NCBI GenBank assembly: GCA_018902545.1
Contig: JAHIQM010000014.1
Coordinates: forward strand, 102,693 to 166,692
Reading direction: 5' to 3'
Origin: Pseudomonadota bacterium
GTDB taxonomy: Bacteria > Desulfobacterota > Desulfovibrionia > Desulfovibrionales > Desulfomicrobiaceae
DNA: 64,000 bases
Notes under the pieces: model-generated
Seen by the model: the letters and a program-made list of their open reading frames with translations, nothing else
Databases searched by the model: none
What the model was told of the DNA's origin: nothing
Part shown: one piece after another, positions 34,450 through 43,294 of the stretch
Position numbering within the stretch: the first letter of the stretch is position 1
How the letters are laid out: the number at the start of each line of letters is the position of its first letter
Program-made: the position numbers and the translations under genes

Positions 34450-35034
34450 AATTGCGGCATAACTGTTCAATATTTCGGGATTCAGAAAAAAACACTTTTG
34501 ACTACAAATTTTGTCACCTTTCGTCTGTTTCTGCCATAATTTTGTCACTTTTGGCCGAATCAATTTGGGTCCCATGTTTTGCTGGGGCGGCTGTTGGTAA
34601 AAGTAAGTGCGCATTTAATGTTTCACGCGTACAAAAAATGCTTAAATTTCATACAATTTTTTTATTTATAAACACGTATCTTTTTGTTGTCAAAGACTCC
34701 TTACCTATTTCGCTCCGATCAAATAATTATGGTTAGCAGAAAGTATGCCGATGTGTGCACATCGTGTTGACGTGCCTACTCAGTTTTTTGATTTGTGAAG
34801 AAATTTTTGTCAGTCGCTGAGAGCGGAGGGTGGTTCTTTGAAATCTGCGAAGGTAGCGTTTCTAGCGAAAACTCAATCATAACATTTTGTTATGGTGCGG
34901 TGTAGTGTGAAAGTGAGCATAAAACTCTGAGTTCGCTGTGGCCGAGTCAATTTTTGGACTGCGTGCTCAAGGATCATTAAAGAAGGACTCGCAATGTACT
35001 CTATAGGGCGCAGTGAGTTCTATGGGCTTTTGCG
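34450..35034. other. AT-rich intergenic region between the two pilin operons
   Basis: About 585 bases without a clear gene. It holds AATTTTGTCAC at 34507-34517 and again at 34538-34548 (spacing 31 bases), and a CATAAC/GTTATG hairpin at 34878-34894 that may end operon 2. A 44-codon frame at 34994-35128 (MYSIGRSEFYGLLRHSVFLR) overlaps the pilY1 end in antisense and has AAGGA before it; I consider it doubtful. Confidence 0.6.
34505..34552 (-). promoter_or_regulatory. Pair of direct repeats upstream of pilin operon 1
   Basis: On the minus strand GTGACAAAATT appears twice, 31 bases apart (about three helical turns), 56-100 bases before the fimT start. Candidate operator pair. Confidence 0.4.
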
Positions 35035-38000
35035 TCACTCCGTATTCTTGCGCCAGAACAGGCAACCGGACTTGAAGGGGAAGGCTGAGTCGATCTCGGT
35101 GCCCGTGAGAGCGCCGGAGGTTAGCTGAGTGAAGGCTGTCACGGCCTGTTTTTCACTGACGTGCAGGATGGGGTGTGCGGCCAGGCCTGGGCCGAGGTCG
35201 ATGAAGGCGGGAAAGTTACCGATGGAATGCTCCAGCGAAGGCCAGAAGTACGGGGTGCCGGTTTTGTAGTAGAGCGCCCAGAGGCGGCTTGTTCCTCCGG
35301 CTGCGCAAATCTCCTGCGCCGGGGTAAAGCTTGTGAATACCACCGACCCGCCCAGGACTGCCGTCTGGCCCAGGACCCTTTCTCCCGCTGCGCTGAATGT
35401 GTGCTTCCAGCCAGGGGCCTGGTTCAGGGTGCTGGTCAGCCATGCCCAGTCCCGGGTGGTGCTTGAGTCTTCGTCCATCTGGATTATGCCTACGCAATTG
35501 TCCGAGTATTCCCCCTCCCCGCAGGTGCCCTGTGTCACAGCGACTTTGCTGCTGTCGAAGAGGTGCGAGGCAAAGACCGTGTCCCAGTTTTTGACTCCGT
35601 TTGTTTCCGGTTCCCTGATCCCGTAAAAGCCCATGGGGCCGGTTTGGAGGATGTCGTCGGGATTGAAAAAACGCCCCGTGCCGAAATAAATCCACAGACT
35701 GCCTGTTTCGTCCACCGCGACTGAGGGCGCGGCGCTAAGCGGTTCACCCATATCGACAAGGGTGGATGTTTCCCAGCCTATGGGCGCGCCATTGCCGGTC
35801 CGCAGCCGGTAAATCTTGCCCGCCGGGCTGGCGGCATCCCCGGCCACGGTGCCGAAGTAGACAAGATCGGTGCTGAATTCGCCCACGCCATTCTTGGAGC
35901 CGACATCGAGATCTACGCACACAGGGTCGGAGATGAACGATCCTGCCTCCGCAAAGGCGAAAGGGTAGCCTTTCGCAGAGGTCAGGCCTGTGCTGTCCAC
36001 GGTTTTGATTGTTTTCTCCGTGAACAGGGCGCTCAAGTCCAGCACGAAGAGCTTGCCGGGTCGGTCGCTGCTTTCGCGCATGAGCTTGCCCCTGTCGGCG
36101 CGTCCGGCACCGTCGGCCGGGCCGGAGCCGAAGACCATGTACCATTTGTTGGTGTCCAGGCTTTTGGCATTGGGGCTGCTCATGGGCATGACCGCAGGGA
36201 CGCAGGTCGTGAAGCCCTGGCCGGGCAGGGAAATCTCGGCCAGCACGCCTGGCGGTGATTCCGGGTCGGTGATGTCCATGATCACGTAAGCTGAGGTCAC
36301 GGTGCGGTCGATGCCTCCATTAAAGGTGTTGCCGTCGGTCTTATCGATGTCCACTTCCATGGCCGCCCCGCCCATACGCATGCCCGCGACCAGGATCGTG
36401 CCCCAGCCGCCTGGATATTTGTCTTCGTCTACGGACGTGACCCCGTCGGACATGAAAAAGATCCGGGCGTCGAAAACCCTGGGTATCAGATCCATGTAGG
36501 CGACATGCAGTCTTTCGCCATAATCCGGGTGCATGAGCCACTTGAGGTGTGGGAGCAGGTTGTAGGGCACGTAGGCCCAGAGTTCCTGGCCGAGGGGAAA
36601 TGGCGTCCGCCCGCCTCGTTCCTCGTCGAAAGTGTGGGTGCCGGCATTCCAGAAGCCGCCGTTGAACGCGTGCAGCATGCCGTCATTGACCCCGACGTAG
36701 ACCACCTGGCGGCGGTCCATGTATTTCGTCAGGAACCGTTCGTAGGTTCTATCATTATAAATAAGGTGGTAGTTTTCAGCAGGCCTGCCCACCACGGTGG
36801 GCGAAGAAAAGACAATGTCGCCTAGCCGCCAGGTACTTTCCCCGTGCATGCGGCTTCGGGCTGCGTCGTGGATGCCCTCGATCGTGGCGTTGCCCACATC
36901 CATTCCACGGATGAAGTCCACCTGCCGCTTGGCGACGGTGGCCTGGAAGTTGGAGAAAGCGGGAGGATTTTCTTCATTTAGGGTGCTGATCGCGCTCTGC
37001 GTGGGGTCGGACAGGTCAAGCCCCAGTTTCCCGGGAGCTGATTCGTAAAGGGTCAGGTAATTGTAAAAATAATCCGGCGAGTTGAGCGTTGTATCCGCAG
37101 GGCTGACTGGAAGCGCGAAGTGCTGGATTTCTTCGCTCGTTGCGTCGGCCACCATGTCCTGGTTTTTGTCCACAAAGGTTATGATGTAGCGGTTCGGATC
37201 AACGGAAGCGTACTGCAAGCGCTGCATGATCGCCTGATCTTCGGTCAGGCTGTTGAGCCAGGAACTTGCGGACCACAGGAAATTGATGTCGCCCATGCCG
37301 TCCAGCGCCGTGGCATTTTTCTCCCCTTCGTCAATGATTTGATTCCCGTCGGCATCGGTATGGGCGTAAATTCTTTCCCTGGCGAACTCGATGACCCTGT
37401 CCGCGTTCAGATCCTCGCGCAGGTTGCCCTGACTGTCCAAGAGATAGGCGTGCACTTCCCCCGACCAGGGCGGGGCGGTCTGGTTTGTCTGGCCGGGCGG
37501 GAAAAAAATCGCCTGATACGCTGCTCCTTCGCCGCTGCGCGTCTGTGTCGCGACGGCCGTGGCCGTGCCGGACGCAACTCCCGGCGTATCGAGTTGCAGG
37601 GCGCGGGTGAGGGCTGCTTCCAACTCCCGCCCTGACGGTGCGGTAAAAAAATTGTCGGGCAGGTCGTCGCCGTCGGCGTCGAACTCCGCTTGCAGGTCGG
37701 GGAGGCTGTTGCCGTTTATGTCCCTGAACTTTCCGTGCCGGGCTGCGTCCTGCAGCAGGGGACTCGGGGTGCCTGCCAGGCAGACCGCGTAGAAGTCCCA
37801 GTTCTGCATTCCATCCATGCCGTCTTCGGGCCGCAAGTCCTTTGTGTGTCCCAGGTAGGCCACGTCGATGAGATAGGTGCTCCCGCTCGGACGCAGGGTG
37901 TACTCTTTGTCGGGCCGTTTTATCGTGGCCGTATTCTTGAATCCGGCGGGGACGCCATGGTCGTTGGAACTTTCCCCTGCGCTGACCAGTATGACCTTTT

Positions 38001-38880
38001 GCCTGGAGCAGGGCACGAGCTGCTCCCTGGACGGGAAATAAAACGGGTCGGCAGTCTTTGAACCCTGCCTGCCGTCATGCCGGAGATACTCGTAGACCGA
38101 GTGCAGGGTTTTTGCCAACGGCGCACCGCCCTGCGGGCGGACTGAGTTTACGGCTGCTATGATCCCATCGAAGTCGTCGCTCATGTTGTGCTGGATTTGT
38201 CCGCCGTCTTCAAAGGTGAACAGAGCGACGCGGGCCTTGTTCCGCACGGCGTGGAGCAGGCCACTTTCATCCTCGTCTTTGCCCATGACGCGCAGCGCGT
38301 AGCGCCCCTCGGATTCTGGTCCGGGTACGAGCATGTGGCCTTCAATATCTCGGGCTTTGATGGTGACGGCTCCGTGCAGTGGCGTCATGTGTAACATGCG
38401 GCCCTGCAGATCGCCCCGGGGCGTAGTGTCGTCAAAGTCAAATTCCTCTGCCTCATGGCCGAGCGGCTCTAATTCGTAACAGTCGCTCTGGTCATCGAAT
38501 TTACCGCCGCTCAGCAGCTTGCGCGCCACATCGATGCGCAGCATCGCCGCCCAGTTCAGAAAATTGCCGTTCCATTGCCCGGTGGCGTTGTCCGCAAAAA
38601 AATGAGGTTTTTCGCTTTCCGCATTGTAGTTGTAGTAGGAGCGAGTATCGAAGTATCCATAGTATTCTCGCGTTCCGTTGAACGGGTCGGAATACGCCCG
38701 CTGCAGCATGCTCGACGAGGTGTCGAGGATGAAAGTCAGCGAGGGTTTTTCTTCCACGGCCAGAAAAGGGGGCAGCCAGTGAAAATCAGCGGCCCGGTAG
38801 GCTTCCGACTTTGGGGCCAGGAGCATGAGGACCAAGGCGGCCATCCAGAGCGCATTTGTAAAAGTCGGTTTCCCGCTCAT
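35035..38880 (-). CDS. pilY1: PilY1-like pilus-tip protein (operon 2)
   Basis: A 1281-residue exported protein. The ATG at 38880 overlaps the previous stop by four bases (ATGA) and gives a signal peptide (MSGKPTFTNALWMAALVLML). The upstream frame is read only from the neighbouring pilin gene and is excluded. The von Willebrand A-like part has FILDTSSSM; a Ca2+-binding-like loop appears as FDADGDDLPDNFF. The C-terminal beta-propeller text (RRQVVYVGVNDGMLHAFNGG, MRMGGAAMEVDIDK, FGSGPADGAGRADRG) matches the operon-1 protein closely. The N-terminal parts differ more. Confidence 0.92.
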   Translation of the reverse strand: MSGKPTFTNALWMAALVLMLLAPKSEAYRAADFHWLPPFLAVEEKPSLTFILDTSSSMLQRAYSDPFNGTREYYGYFDTRSYYNYNAESEKPHFFADNATGQWNGNFLNWAAMLRIDVARKLLSGGKFDDQSDCYELEPLGHEAEEFDFDDTTPRGDLQGRMLHMTPLHGAVTIKARDIEGHMLVPGPESEGRYALRVMGKDEDESGLLHAVRNKARVALFTFEDGGQIQHNMSDDFDGIIAAVNSVRPQGGAPLAKTLHSVYEYLRHDGRQGSKTADPFYFPSREQLVPCSRQKVILVSAGESSNDHGVPAGFKNTATIKRPDKEYTLRPSGSTYLIDVAYLGHTKDLRPEDGMDGMQNWDFYAVCLAGTPSPLLQDAARHGKFRDINGNSLPDLQAEFDADGDDLPDNFFTAPSGRELEAALTRALQLDTPGVASGTATAVATQTRSGEGAAYQAIFFPPGQTNQTAPPWSGEVHAYLLDSQGNLREDLNADRVIEFARERIYAHTDADGNQIIDEGEKNATALDGMGDINFLWSASSWLNSLTEDQAIMQRLQYASVDPNRYIITFVDKNQDMVADATSEEIQHFALPVSPADTTLNSPDYFYNYLTLYESAPGKLGLDLSDPTQSAISTLNEENPPAFSNFQATVAKRQVDFIRGMDVGNATIEGIHDAARSRMHGESTWRLGDIVFSSPTVVGRPAENYHLIYNDRTYERFLTKYMDRRQVVYVGVNDGMLHAFNGGFWNAGTHTFDEERGGRTPFPLGQELWAYVPYNLLPHLKWLMHPDYGERLHVAYMDLIPRVFDARIFFMSDGVTSVDEDKYPGGWGTILVAGMRMGGAAMEVDIDKTDGNTFNGGIDRTVTSAYVIMDITDPESPPGVLAEISLPGQGFTTCVPAVMPMSSPNAKSLDTNKWYMVFGSGPADGAGRADRGKLMRESSDRPGKLFVLDLSALFTEKTIKTVDSTGLTSAKGYPFAFAEAGSFISDPVCVDLDVGSKNGVGEFSTDLVYFGTVAGDAASPAGKIYRLRTGNGAPIGWETSTLVDMGEPLSAAPSVAVDETGSLWIYFGTGRFFNPDDILQTGPMGFYGIREPETNGVKNWDTVFASHLFDSSKVAVTQGTCGEGEYSDNCVGIIQMDEDSSTTRDWAWLTSTLNQAPGWKHTFSAAGERVLGQTAVLGGSVVFTSFTPAQEICAAGGTSRLWALYYKTGTPYFWPSLEHSIGNFPAFIDLGPGLAAHPILHVSEKQAVTAFTQLTSGALTGTEIDSAFPFKSGCLFWRKNTE

Positions 38881-39431
38881 TGGTTGATGTGCCTCCAGCC
38901 CAGATCCACTTGCGCAACACTGTTGCGCGGCCCCTGCCTGTGCGAACGGATGAGGTAGGTGCTGAAAGTCCCGCCCGAGGCCGCTCCCCTGCCCGCGCTT
39001 CCGTATCCCGAACCACCGTGCACGGCGCTGCCCGGAACCAGCCCCGTTTCGATGAAGCCCGCCCGCACATGCGTAACCTCGGTCCTCTGGCGGTGCCATT
39101 TGACCGGGAACTCTTTCGGGTTGAACCCCTTGCTTGCCCAAACGGACGCGTTGGTGGCGGGGGTGCCGTCGTTATAGAACGTCGAATTGACGGAGGCGAT
39201 GGCGTTTTCCAGATATTCATGGCCCGCGTTTGCCCCCGAATCCGCCAGAAAGAAGGCCTTTTTCGCGTCGTATCCGTTGGCGGCCATGAGAATGTTCAGA
39301 TGCGCCGTGTCGCTTGCGGCCAGCCCCATGATTCCGAGCAGGGCGAGGCTGATGATGGCCACGATGAAGACCATGCCGGACTGGCCCGGGCAAAGCTTTG
39401 GGGCGAGCTTAGAATTTTGGTGAGAGGACAT
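38877..39431 (-). CDS. pilX: PilX-like minor pilin (operon 2)
   Basis: A 184-residue protein: short leader, hydrophobic helix (GMVFIVAIISLALLGIMGLA), then AKKAFFLADSGANAGHEYLE. Its C terminus (TFSTYLIRSHRQGPRNSVAQ, VDLGWRHINQ) is almost the same as in operon 1, so the pair are paralogues. It overlaps the PilV-like gene by 23 bases and PilY1 by four. Confidence 0.86.
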   Translation of the reverse strand: MSSHQNSKLAPKLCPGQSGMVFIVAIISLALLGIMGLAASDTAHLNILMAANGYDAKKAFFLADSGANAGHEYLENAIASVNSTFYNDGTPATNASVWASKGFNPKEFPVKWHRQRTEVTHVRAGFIETGLVPGSAVHGGSGYGSAGRGAASGGTFSTYLIRSHRQGPRNSVAQVDLGWRHINQ

Positions 39432-39939
39432 AGACGTACCGTGCGCTCGCGGATGAGCCCTGGTTGTTCCATGAAAGAATGCAGGTCATTTCCTTGCACC
39501 GCTCCACGGGTGTGTTTTCGGCCAGTTTGCAGTTCATGGTATAGCGTACACCTTCGATGAGGCGGTTTGCAGTGGTGCCTGTCAGAGAATTGAATGCCTG
39601 GGCCGAGTACTGGGCACGGGTGGCAGTCTCCAGAAATTCTTCCACCAGAAAGCCTCCTCGGGACATGTGGCTGGCGCGGACATCCTGTACGCAGGCCCAG
39701 GTGATGACAGATGCGACGGCCATCAGGCCGATGGCCAGAATCGCCGTCGCCATCAGGACTTCGATGAGCGTGAAGCCGGGGGCGCATTTTTCTTCCCATA
39801 GCGCGCAGGACGTGGCTCGGATTTCACGCGTATCCTGACAAGGCCCGCCTGCCCATGCTGGGCACACGTTCGCGGGAATGACTTTTGGCGATGTTTCGCG
39901 ACTTGTTGCAGGGAATTCTGTGAAGGGGCGGCTAGGCAT
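39409..39939 (-). CDS. pilV: PilV-like minor pilin (operon 2), long leader
   Basis: A 176-residue minor pilin whose prepilin motif (PG-FTLIEVLMATAILAIGL) starts only at about residue 55. Leaders of most prepilins are shorter, so the real start may be inside, though no ribosome site or ATG is obvious between. The mature part matches operon 1 (VRYTMNCKLAEN, then RCKEMTCILSWNNQGSSASA). It lies three bases from the FimT-like gene and overlaps the PilX-like gene by 23 bases. Confidence 0.8.
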   Translation of the reverse strand: MPSRPFTEFPATSRETSPKVIPANVCPAWAGGPCQDTREIRATSCALWEEKCAPGFTLIEVLMATAILAIGLMAVASVITWACVQDVRASHMSRGGFLVEEFLETATRAQYSAQAFNSLTGTTANRLIEGVRYTMNCKLAENTPVERCKEMTCILSWNNQGSSASARYVYVLSPKF

Positions 39940-39942
39940 AAT

Positions 39943-40398
39943 CTACTCCGAAACCACGCTGCCCGACGGCCGCACCGTCACCGTGCGCGATAGTCCGGTG
40001 TTGTTTTGGATGGTGATGGTTCCGGCCACGCTGGCTCTTCCGAGGCCGCTATAATGGGTGGTGAAGGATTTGGTATGCTCGACGCGGTTTCTCAAGTCGG
40101 AGAGGTCGAAGCGCCGTAGCAGCGTATCGTCGCTACGCACCCTGACTTCGCAGGAGTTGCTCTGCATGTCGCATTGCAAGCGGATCCGTTCGTTTCGCTT
40201 TATGGCCTCGAACCTGGCGTGCCTGCACATGCTGACAATGGTCCTCGTCGCACGGTCCATCTCGGCTCCCGGCAGGGCGCGCAGCAGCGCCGTGCCGCCG
40301 ACGCCTGTCAGTACGGCCACGATTGCCAGGACCACCAGGGTTTCAAGGAGCGTGAAACCCTTGTTCACGGCGTTTTTTCCATTTCCGTATTTCTGCAC
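39943..40398 (-). CDS. fimT: FimT/GspH-like minor pseudopilin (operon 2)
   Basis: A 151-residue minor pilin: leader ~14 residues, then KG-FTLLETLVVLAIVAVLTG. The middle part RATRTIVSMCRHARFEAIKR matches the operon-1 protein (RAARTIVSMCQDARVEAIKR). Here it is second in the operon, after PilW, whereas in operon 1 it is first. It overlaps PilW by 34 bases. Confidence 0.84.
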   Translation of the reverse strand: MQKYGNGKNAVNKGFTLLETLVVLAIVAVLTGVGGTALLRALPGAEMDRATRTIVSMCRHARFEAIKRNERIRLQCDMQSNSCEVRVRSDDTLLRRFDLSDLRNRVEHTKSFTTHYSGLGRASVAGTITIQNNTGLSRTVTVRPSGSVVSE

Positions 40399-41054
40399 CA
40401 GACCATGGTGGACAGCGTGCGATTGCCGATGCCGAAATGCGCATGGGACGGGTCAGGGATCGCGGTGATCTGTACGCGTACGCCGCGAATGCGCGCCGTA
40501 TTTAGATGCGGGTCGTTGATGATGTTGCCGCCCGCGCCAAAATAGGTGAAGCGCAGGTCGCCGATGTTGGTGCTAATCGGCTGCCAGTGAACGGCCCCGG
40601 TGTCGTATTTGCGCAACACGTTGTCGGGGACCGTCTTGGGGGATCCGTCATTGGCGACATTGAGTCTGAAGCCCGCGTGTTCGCGCAGGCTGCCGCTGCC
40701 GTCTTCATTGGCGATCCCGTCCGCGTTCCAGTCCAGCGTGCAATAAACCGCGTCATGCGTCGTGCCACGCCCGTAATCCGGGGCGCCTGTCCCGGGTTTG
40801 TGGAAAAAGCCGAAGCCCGGCGAACCGTGCGCCGAAAAACCGCACATGCGCAGTTCTTCGGAAATGAGCGAGATGGCGGAAAGGAGTTCCTGCTGCATGA
40901 GGGAGGTCTGGCTTTGCCTGGCGGCAATGCGGTGGTGAGTTTGGAAAAGGGAGTAGACCGCGCTGACGATCAGGCCCGAAATAGCCATGGCGACAAGGGT
41001 TTCAACAAGGGTCATGCCGGAATGACAGCATCTTTTCTGATTATCTTTGGGCAT
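40365..41054 (-). CDS. pilW: PilW-like minor pilin (operon 2, first gene)
   Basis: A 229-residue minor pilin with prepilin motif SG-MTLVETLVAMAISGLIV. TSLMQQELLSAISLISEELR matches the operon-1 PilW. It is longer than that copy by ~40 residues in the C-terminal domain. The ATG is preceded by a weak ribosome site. It heads the second operon. Confidence 0.85.
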   Translation of the reverse strand: MPKDNQKRCCHSGMTLVETLVAMAISGLIVSAVYSLFQTHHRIAARQSQTSLMQQELLSAISLISEELRMCGFSAHGSPGFGFFHKPGTGAPDYGRGTTHDAVYCTLDWNADGIANEDGSGSLREHAGFRLNVANDGSPKTVPDNVLRKYDTGAVHWQPISTNIGDLRFTYFGAGGNIINDPHLNTARIRGVRVQITAIPDPSHAHFGIGNRTLSTMVWCRNTEMEKTP

Positions 41055-41180
41055 GCGTCTCGCCTGTAACTGTGCTGAATTTCATTTGAAAAAGTTGCAG
41101 CACAATACGCTTGGACGCGATTTGTTCCAATAATGCCCGGACCTGATATTGAAGGGCCGAATAATCGGTAGGAGTAGGGG

Positions 41181-41220
41181 AAAAAAAAGGGCTGACTGGG
41201 CAAACAGTGCCCAGTCAGCC
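41181..41220 (-). terminator. Terminator after the small CPxxxC protein gene
   Basis: Perfect 12-bp stem (41190-41201 with 41209-41220) and eight A's on the plus strand (41181-41188), read as T's on the minus strand. It lies 24 bases after the stop of the gene at 41244-41432. Confidence 0.88.
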
Positions 41221-41243
41221 GTCGAAATCGGTACTAGCGTTCG

Positions 41244-41432
41244 TTATTTGTCCACGACCGCGCAGTCCGGATTGGGGCACCACCATTCCTCGCCGTCGCC
41301 GGTGATAGCCTTGACTTCATGTGATTCCAGCATGGCTGCCGTATGGGAGTCGAGCTCCTTGCATTTGCGGCCGGTAAGCTTCTTCTTGGTATCGCCGGCC
41401 AGGGGCAGGGTAATTTCCTGTTTTTCGGTCAT
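41244..41432 (-). CDS. Small zinc-ribbon-like protein, 62 residues
   Basis: MTEKQEITLPLAGDTKKKLT then a basic middle and C-terminal EEWWCPNPDCAVVDK, with only three cysteines in all (one at position ~24). GGAGG lies seven bases before the ATG at 41432. I do not recognise the family. A metal or Fe-S site formed by the CxxxxC pair would need a partner. It has its own terminator, so is transcribed alone. Confidence 0.7.
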   Translation of the reverse strand: MTEKQEITLPLAGDTKKKLTGRKCKELDSHTAAMLESHEVKAITGDGEEWWCPNPDCAVVDK

Positions 41433-41806
41433 AGAGCACCTCCGTTGGTTTGTCCGTCGCGAATATACCCGCGTACGTCGCTGCTGACAACACCGGGCGT
41501 AGGGGCAGGCCCCCGTGCCTACCCATTTGAGAATGGCCACGATAGGCGTGATACGTGAGGAGGGAGGGGGGACATGGACGTGTAGGGGCGAAAAATTTTT
41601 CGCCCTTACCAATGGACGTGTGATGCGTGATGCGTGACGTGTGATGGGTGCTGCGTGATGCGTAATGCGCAACCCGGCAGGTGCTTGTTTGAGTCTTCTG
41701 GAATTTTCAGATACATTGTCGAAATGGAGAAGAACGACCCTATGAAAATTATCGGGCTTTCAGTGGCTTGTCGCGTGAGGCTTGCGGCAGGGGCGGACGA
41801 GTTCGC
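41433..41806. repeat. Intergenic mosaic of short palindromes and degenerate heptamer repeats
   Basis: Contains a GTAGGGGCA/TGCCTAC-type dyad (41499-41522), a near-perfect palindrome (41582-41609, GTAGGGGCGAAAAA on one arm) and a degenerate GTGATGC tandem array (41616-41670). No protein gene seen. Confidence 0.7.
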
Positions 41807-43150
41807 ATGATCGACGGGCAAAAAAACGTCCTGATCGTCGATGCTGATCCGGTTCAGCGGCGGGCCTTGGCCGACCTGCTCGCATCCGACGGTCACGCGG
41901 TCATGCTCGCCTCCGACGGCGAGGAAGCGCTGCTCAAGCTTGAGAACGGCCTGGTCGATCTGGTCTTCGCCGAGGAGATCTTGTCCGACATGTCCGGACA
42001 GGAGCTTTTGTGGGAGTGCATAAGGCGCTGGCAAGGTTTGCCGTTCATCATGCTGACCGGGAGCGGCACGGTGCCGCGCGCGGTTGCGGCCATCAAGGAC
42101 GGAGCCTTTGATTATCTCGTGCGGCCCGTTGACAGGCAGGAACTGTTGCGCGGAATCTCCAGGATTTTTGCCGCAAGCGCAGGCCGTACCTGGGCCCGCA
42201 GCGGCAATCTTTTGACTGAGGAGCTCTGGGGCGGGAAGAGCCCGTCCATGCAGCGCCTCTACAAGCTCATCGAACGGGTGGCCCCGACGGAGGCCACGAT
42301 CCTGCTTTTGGGCGAGAGCGGCACAGGCAAGGAAAAGATCGCCGGACTGCTGCATCGCCTGAGCCAGCGTTCGCGGGGGCCGCTGGTCATCGTCGACTGC
42401 GGTTCCACCCCGTCCACCCTGCTCGAAAGTGAACTGTTCGGGCACGCCAAGGGCTCGTTCACCAACGCTTTCAAGGACAAGAAGGGCCTTGTGGCCGAAG
42501 CCCATGGCGGAACCCTGTTTCTTGACGAAATCGGCAACATTTCATCGGAGATGCAGCTCAGGCTGCTGCGTTTTCTGCAGGAGCGGAAAATCCGCAGGGT
42601 CGGCGACCTCGTCGAGACCGCCGTCAACTGCCGCGTCATCGCCGCGACCAACGCCGATCTGGCCGAGCTGGTGCGCAGCGGCGAGTTCCGCGAGGATCTC
42701 TACTATCGCCTCAAGGTCATCACCATCCAGGTGCCGCCCCTACGCGAGCGCAAAGCGGATATCCCCATCCTGGCGGATCGTTTTCTGCGGCTGTTCGCCG
42801 AAGACAAACCCTTGTCACGCCTCGACGCGGAGGTGGACGAAGCCATTCTCGACTACCCCTGGCCGGGCAATGTGCGCGAGCTGCGCAACATGCTGGAGGC
42901 GGCGGTCATCCTGTCCTCGGGCGACATCATCCGCATGGAGGACATGCAGTTCGAGGACACTGACGAGGATTCTCCCCTGCCGGGCAACCTGCTCTCCCTG
43001 GCCGGAAGCGAAAAGCAGGTGGTCCTTAACGCCCTGGAGCGCAGTTCCTGGGTAGTCAAGGATGCGGCCGATCTGCTCGGCGTCAGCCGCCGGACCATGC
43101 ATTACAAGATCAAAAAATTCCGGATCGACACGGCTAAACGTTCGACCTGA
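41807..43150 (+). CDS. NtrC-type sigma54 activator with Glu at the phosphorylation position
   Basis: A 447-residue response regulator. The receiver part (~1-115) has LVFAEEILSDMSG: the residue that should be the phosphorylated Asp is Glu56. The AAA+ part shows Walker A GESGTGKE, the sigma54-contact loop reads GSFTNA instead of GAFTGA, Walker B GGTLFLDEIGN, then the arginine-rich ENLYY-type stretch REDLYYRL. A FIS-type helix-turn-helix (VVKDAADLLGVSRRTMHYKI) ends it. Start at 41807 lacks a strong ribosome site; GTGs upstream are possible. If folded, the Glu may mimic the phosphorylated state. Confidence 0.9.
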   Translation: MIDGQKNVLIVDADPVQRRALADLLASDGHAVMLASDGEEALLKLENGLVDLVFAEEILSDMSGQELLWECIRRWQGLPFIMLTGSGTVPRAVAAIKDGAFDYLVRPVDRQELLRGISRIFAASAGRTWARSGNLLTEELWGGKSPSMQRLYKLIERVAPTEATILLLGESGTGKEKIAGLLHRLSQRSRGPLVIVDCGSTPSTLLESELFGHAKGSFTNAFKDKKGLVAEAHGGTLFLDEIGNISSEMQLRLLRFLQERKIRRVGDLVETAVNCRVIAATNADLAELVRSGEFREDLYYRLKVITIQVPPLRERKADIPILADRFLRLFAEDKPLSRLDAEVDEAILDYPWPGNVRELRNMLEAAVILSSGDIIRMEDMQFEDTDEDSPLPGNLLSLAGSEKQVVLNALERSSWVVKDAADLLGVSRRTMHYKIKKFRIDTAKRST

Positions 43151-43156
43151 AGGAAC

Positions 43157-43194
43157 CCTTTCAGCGGACGAGCTTTGATTTGGGCGCTGAAAGG
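43157..43194 (+). terminator. Hairpin after the NtrC-type gene
   Basis: CCTTTCAGCG/CGCTGAAAGG (43157-43166 with 43185-43194), a perfect 10-bp stem, without a T-run. Confidence 0.5.
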
Positions 43195-43294
43195 CGCGTG
43201 CTGCCGAGTATTCTTTCCAGGTTCCTCCCGTTTTTATTTGTCATCCAGCGCGCAGTGATTAGCAGGGGTATGAACGTTGTCCATGGGAGGACCT

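Noticed and set aside
34450..34614. Upstream extension of the FimT-like gene
   Set aside because: AT-rich non-coding DNA with no signal; the prepilin leader and a sensible start are at 34449.
34994..35128. 44-codon frame in antisense to the end of pilY1 (operon 2)
   Set aside because: Has AAGGA upstream but overlaps a real gene on the other strand and has no other support.
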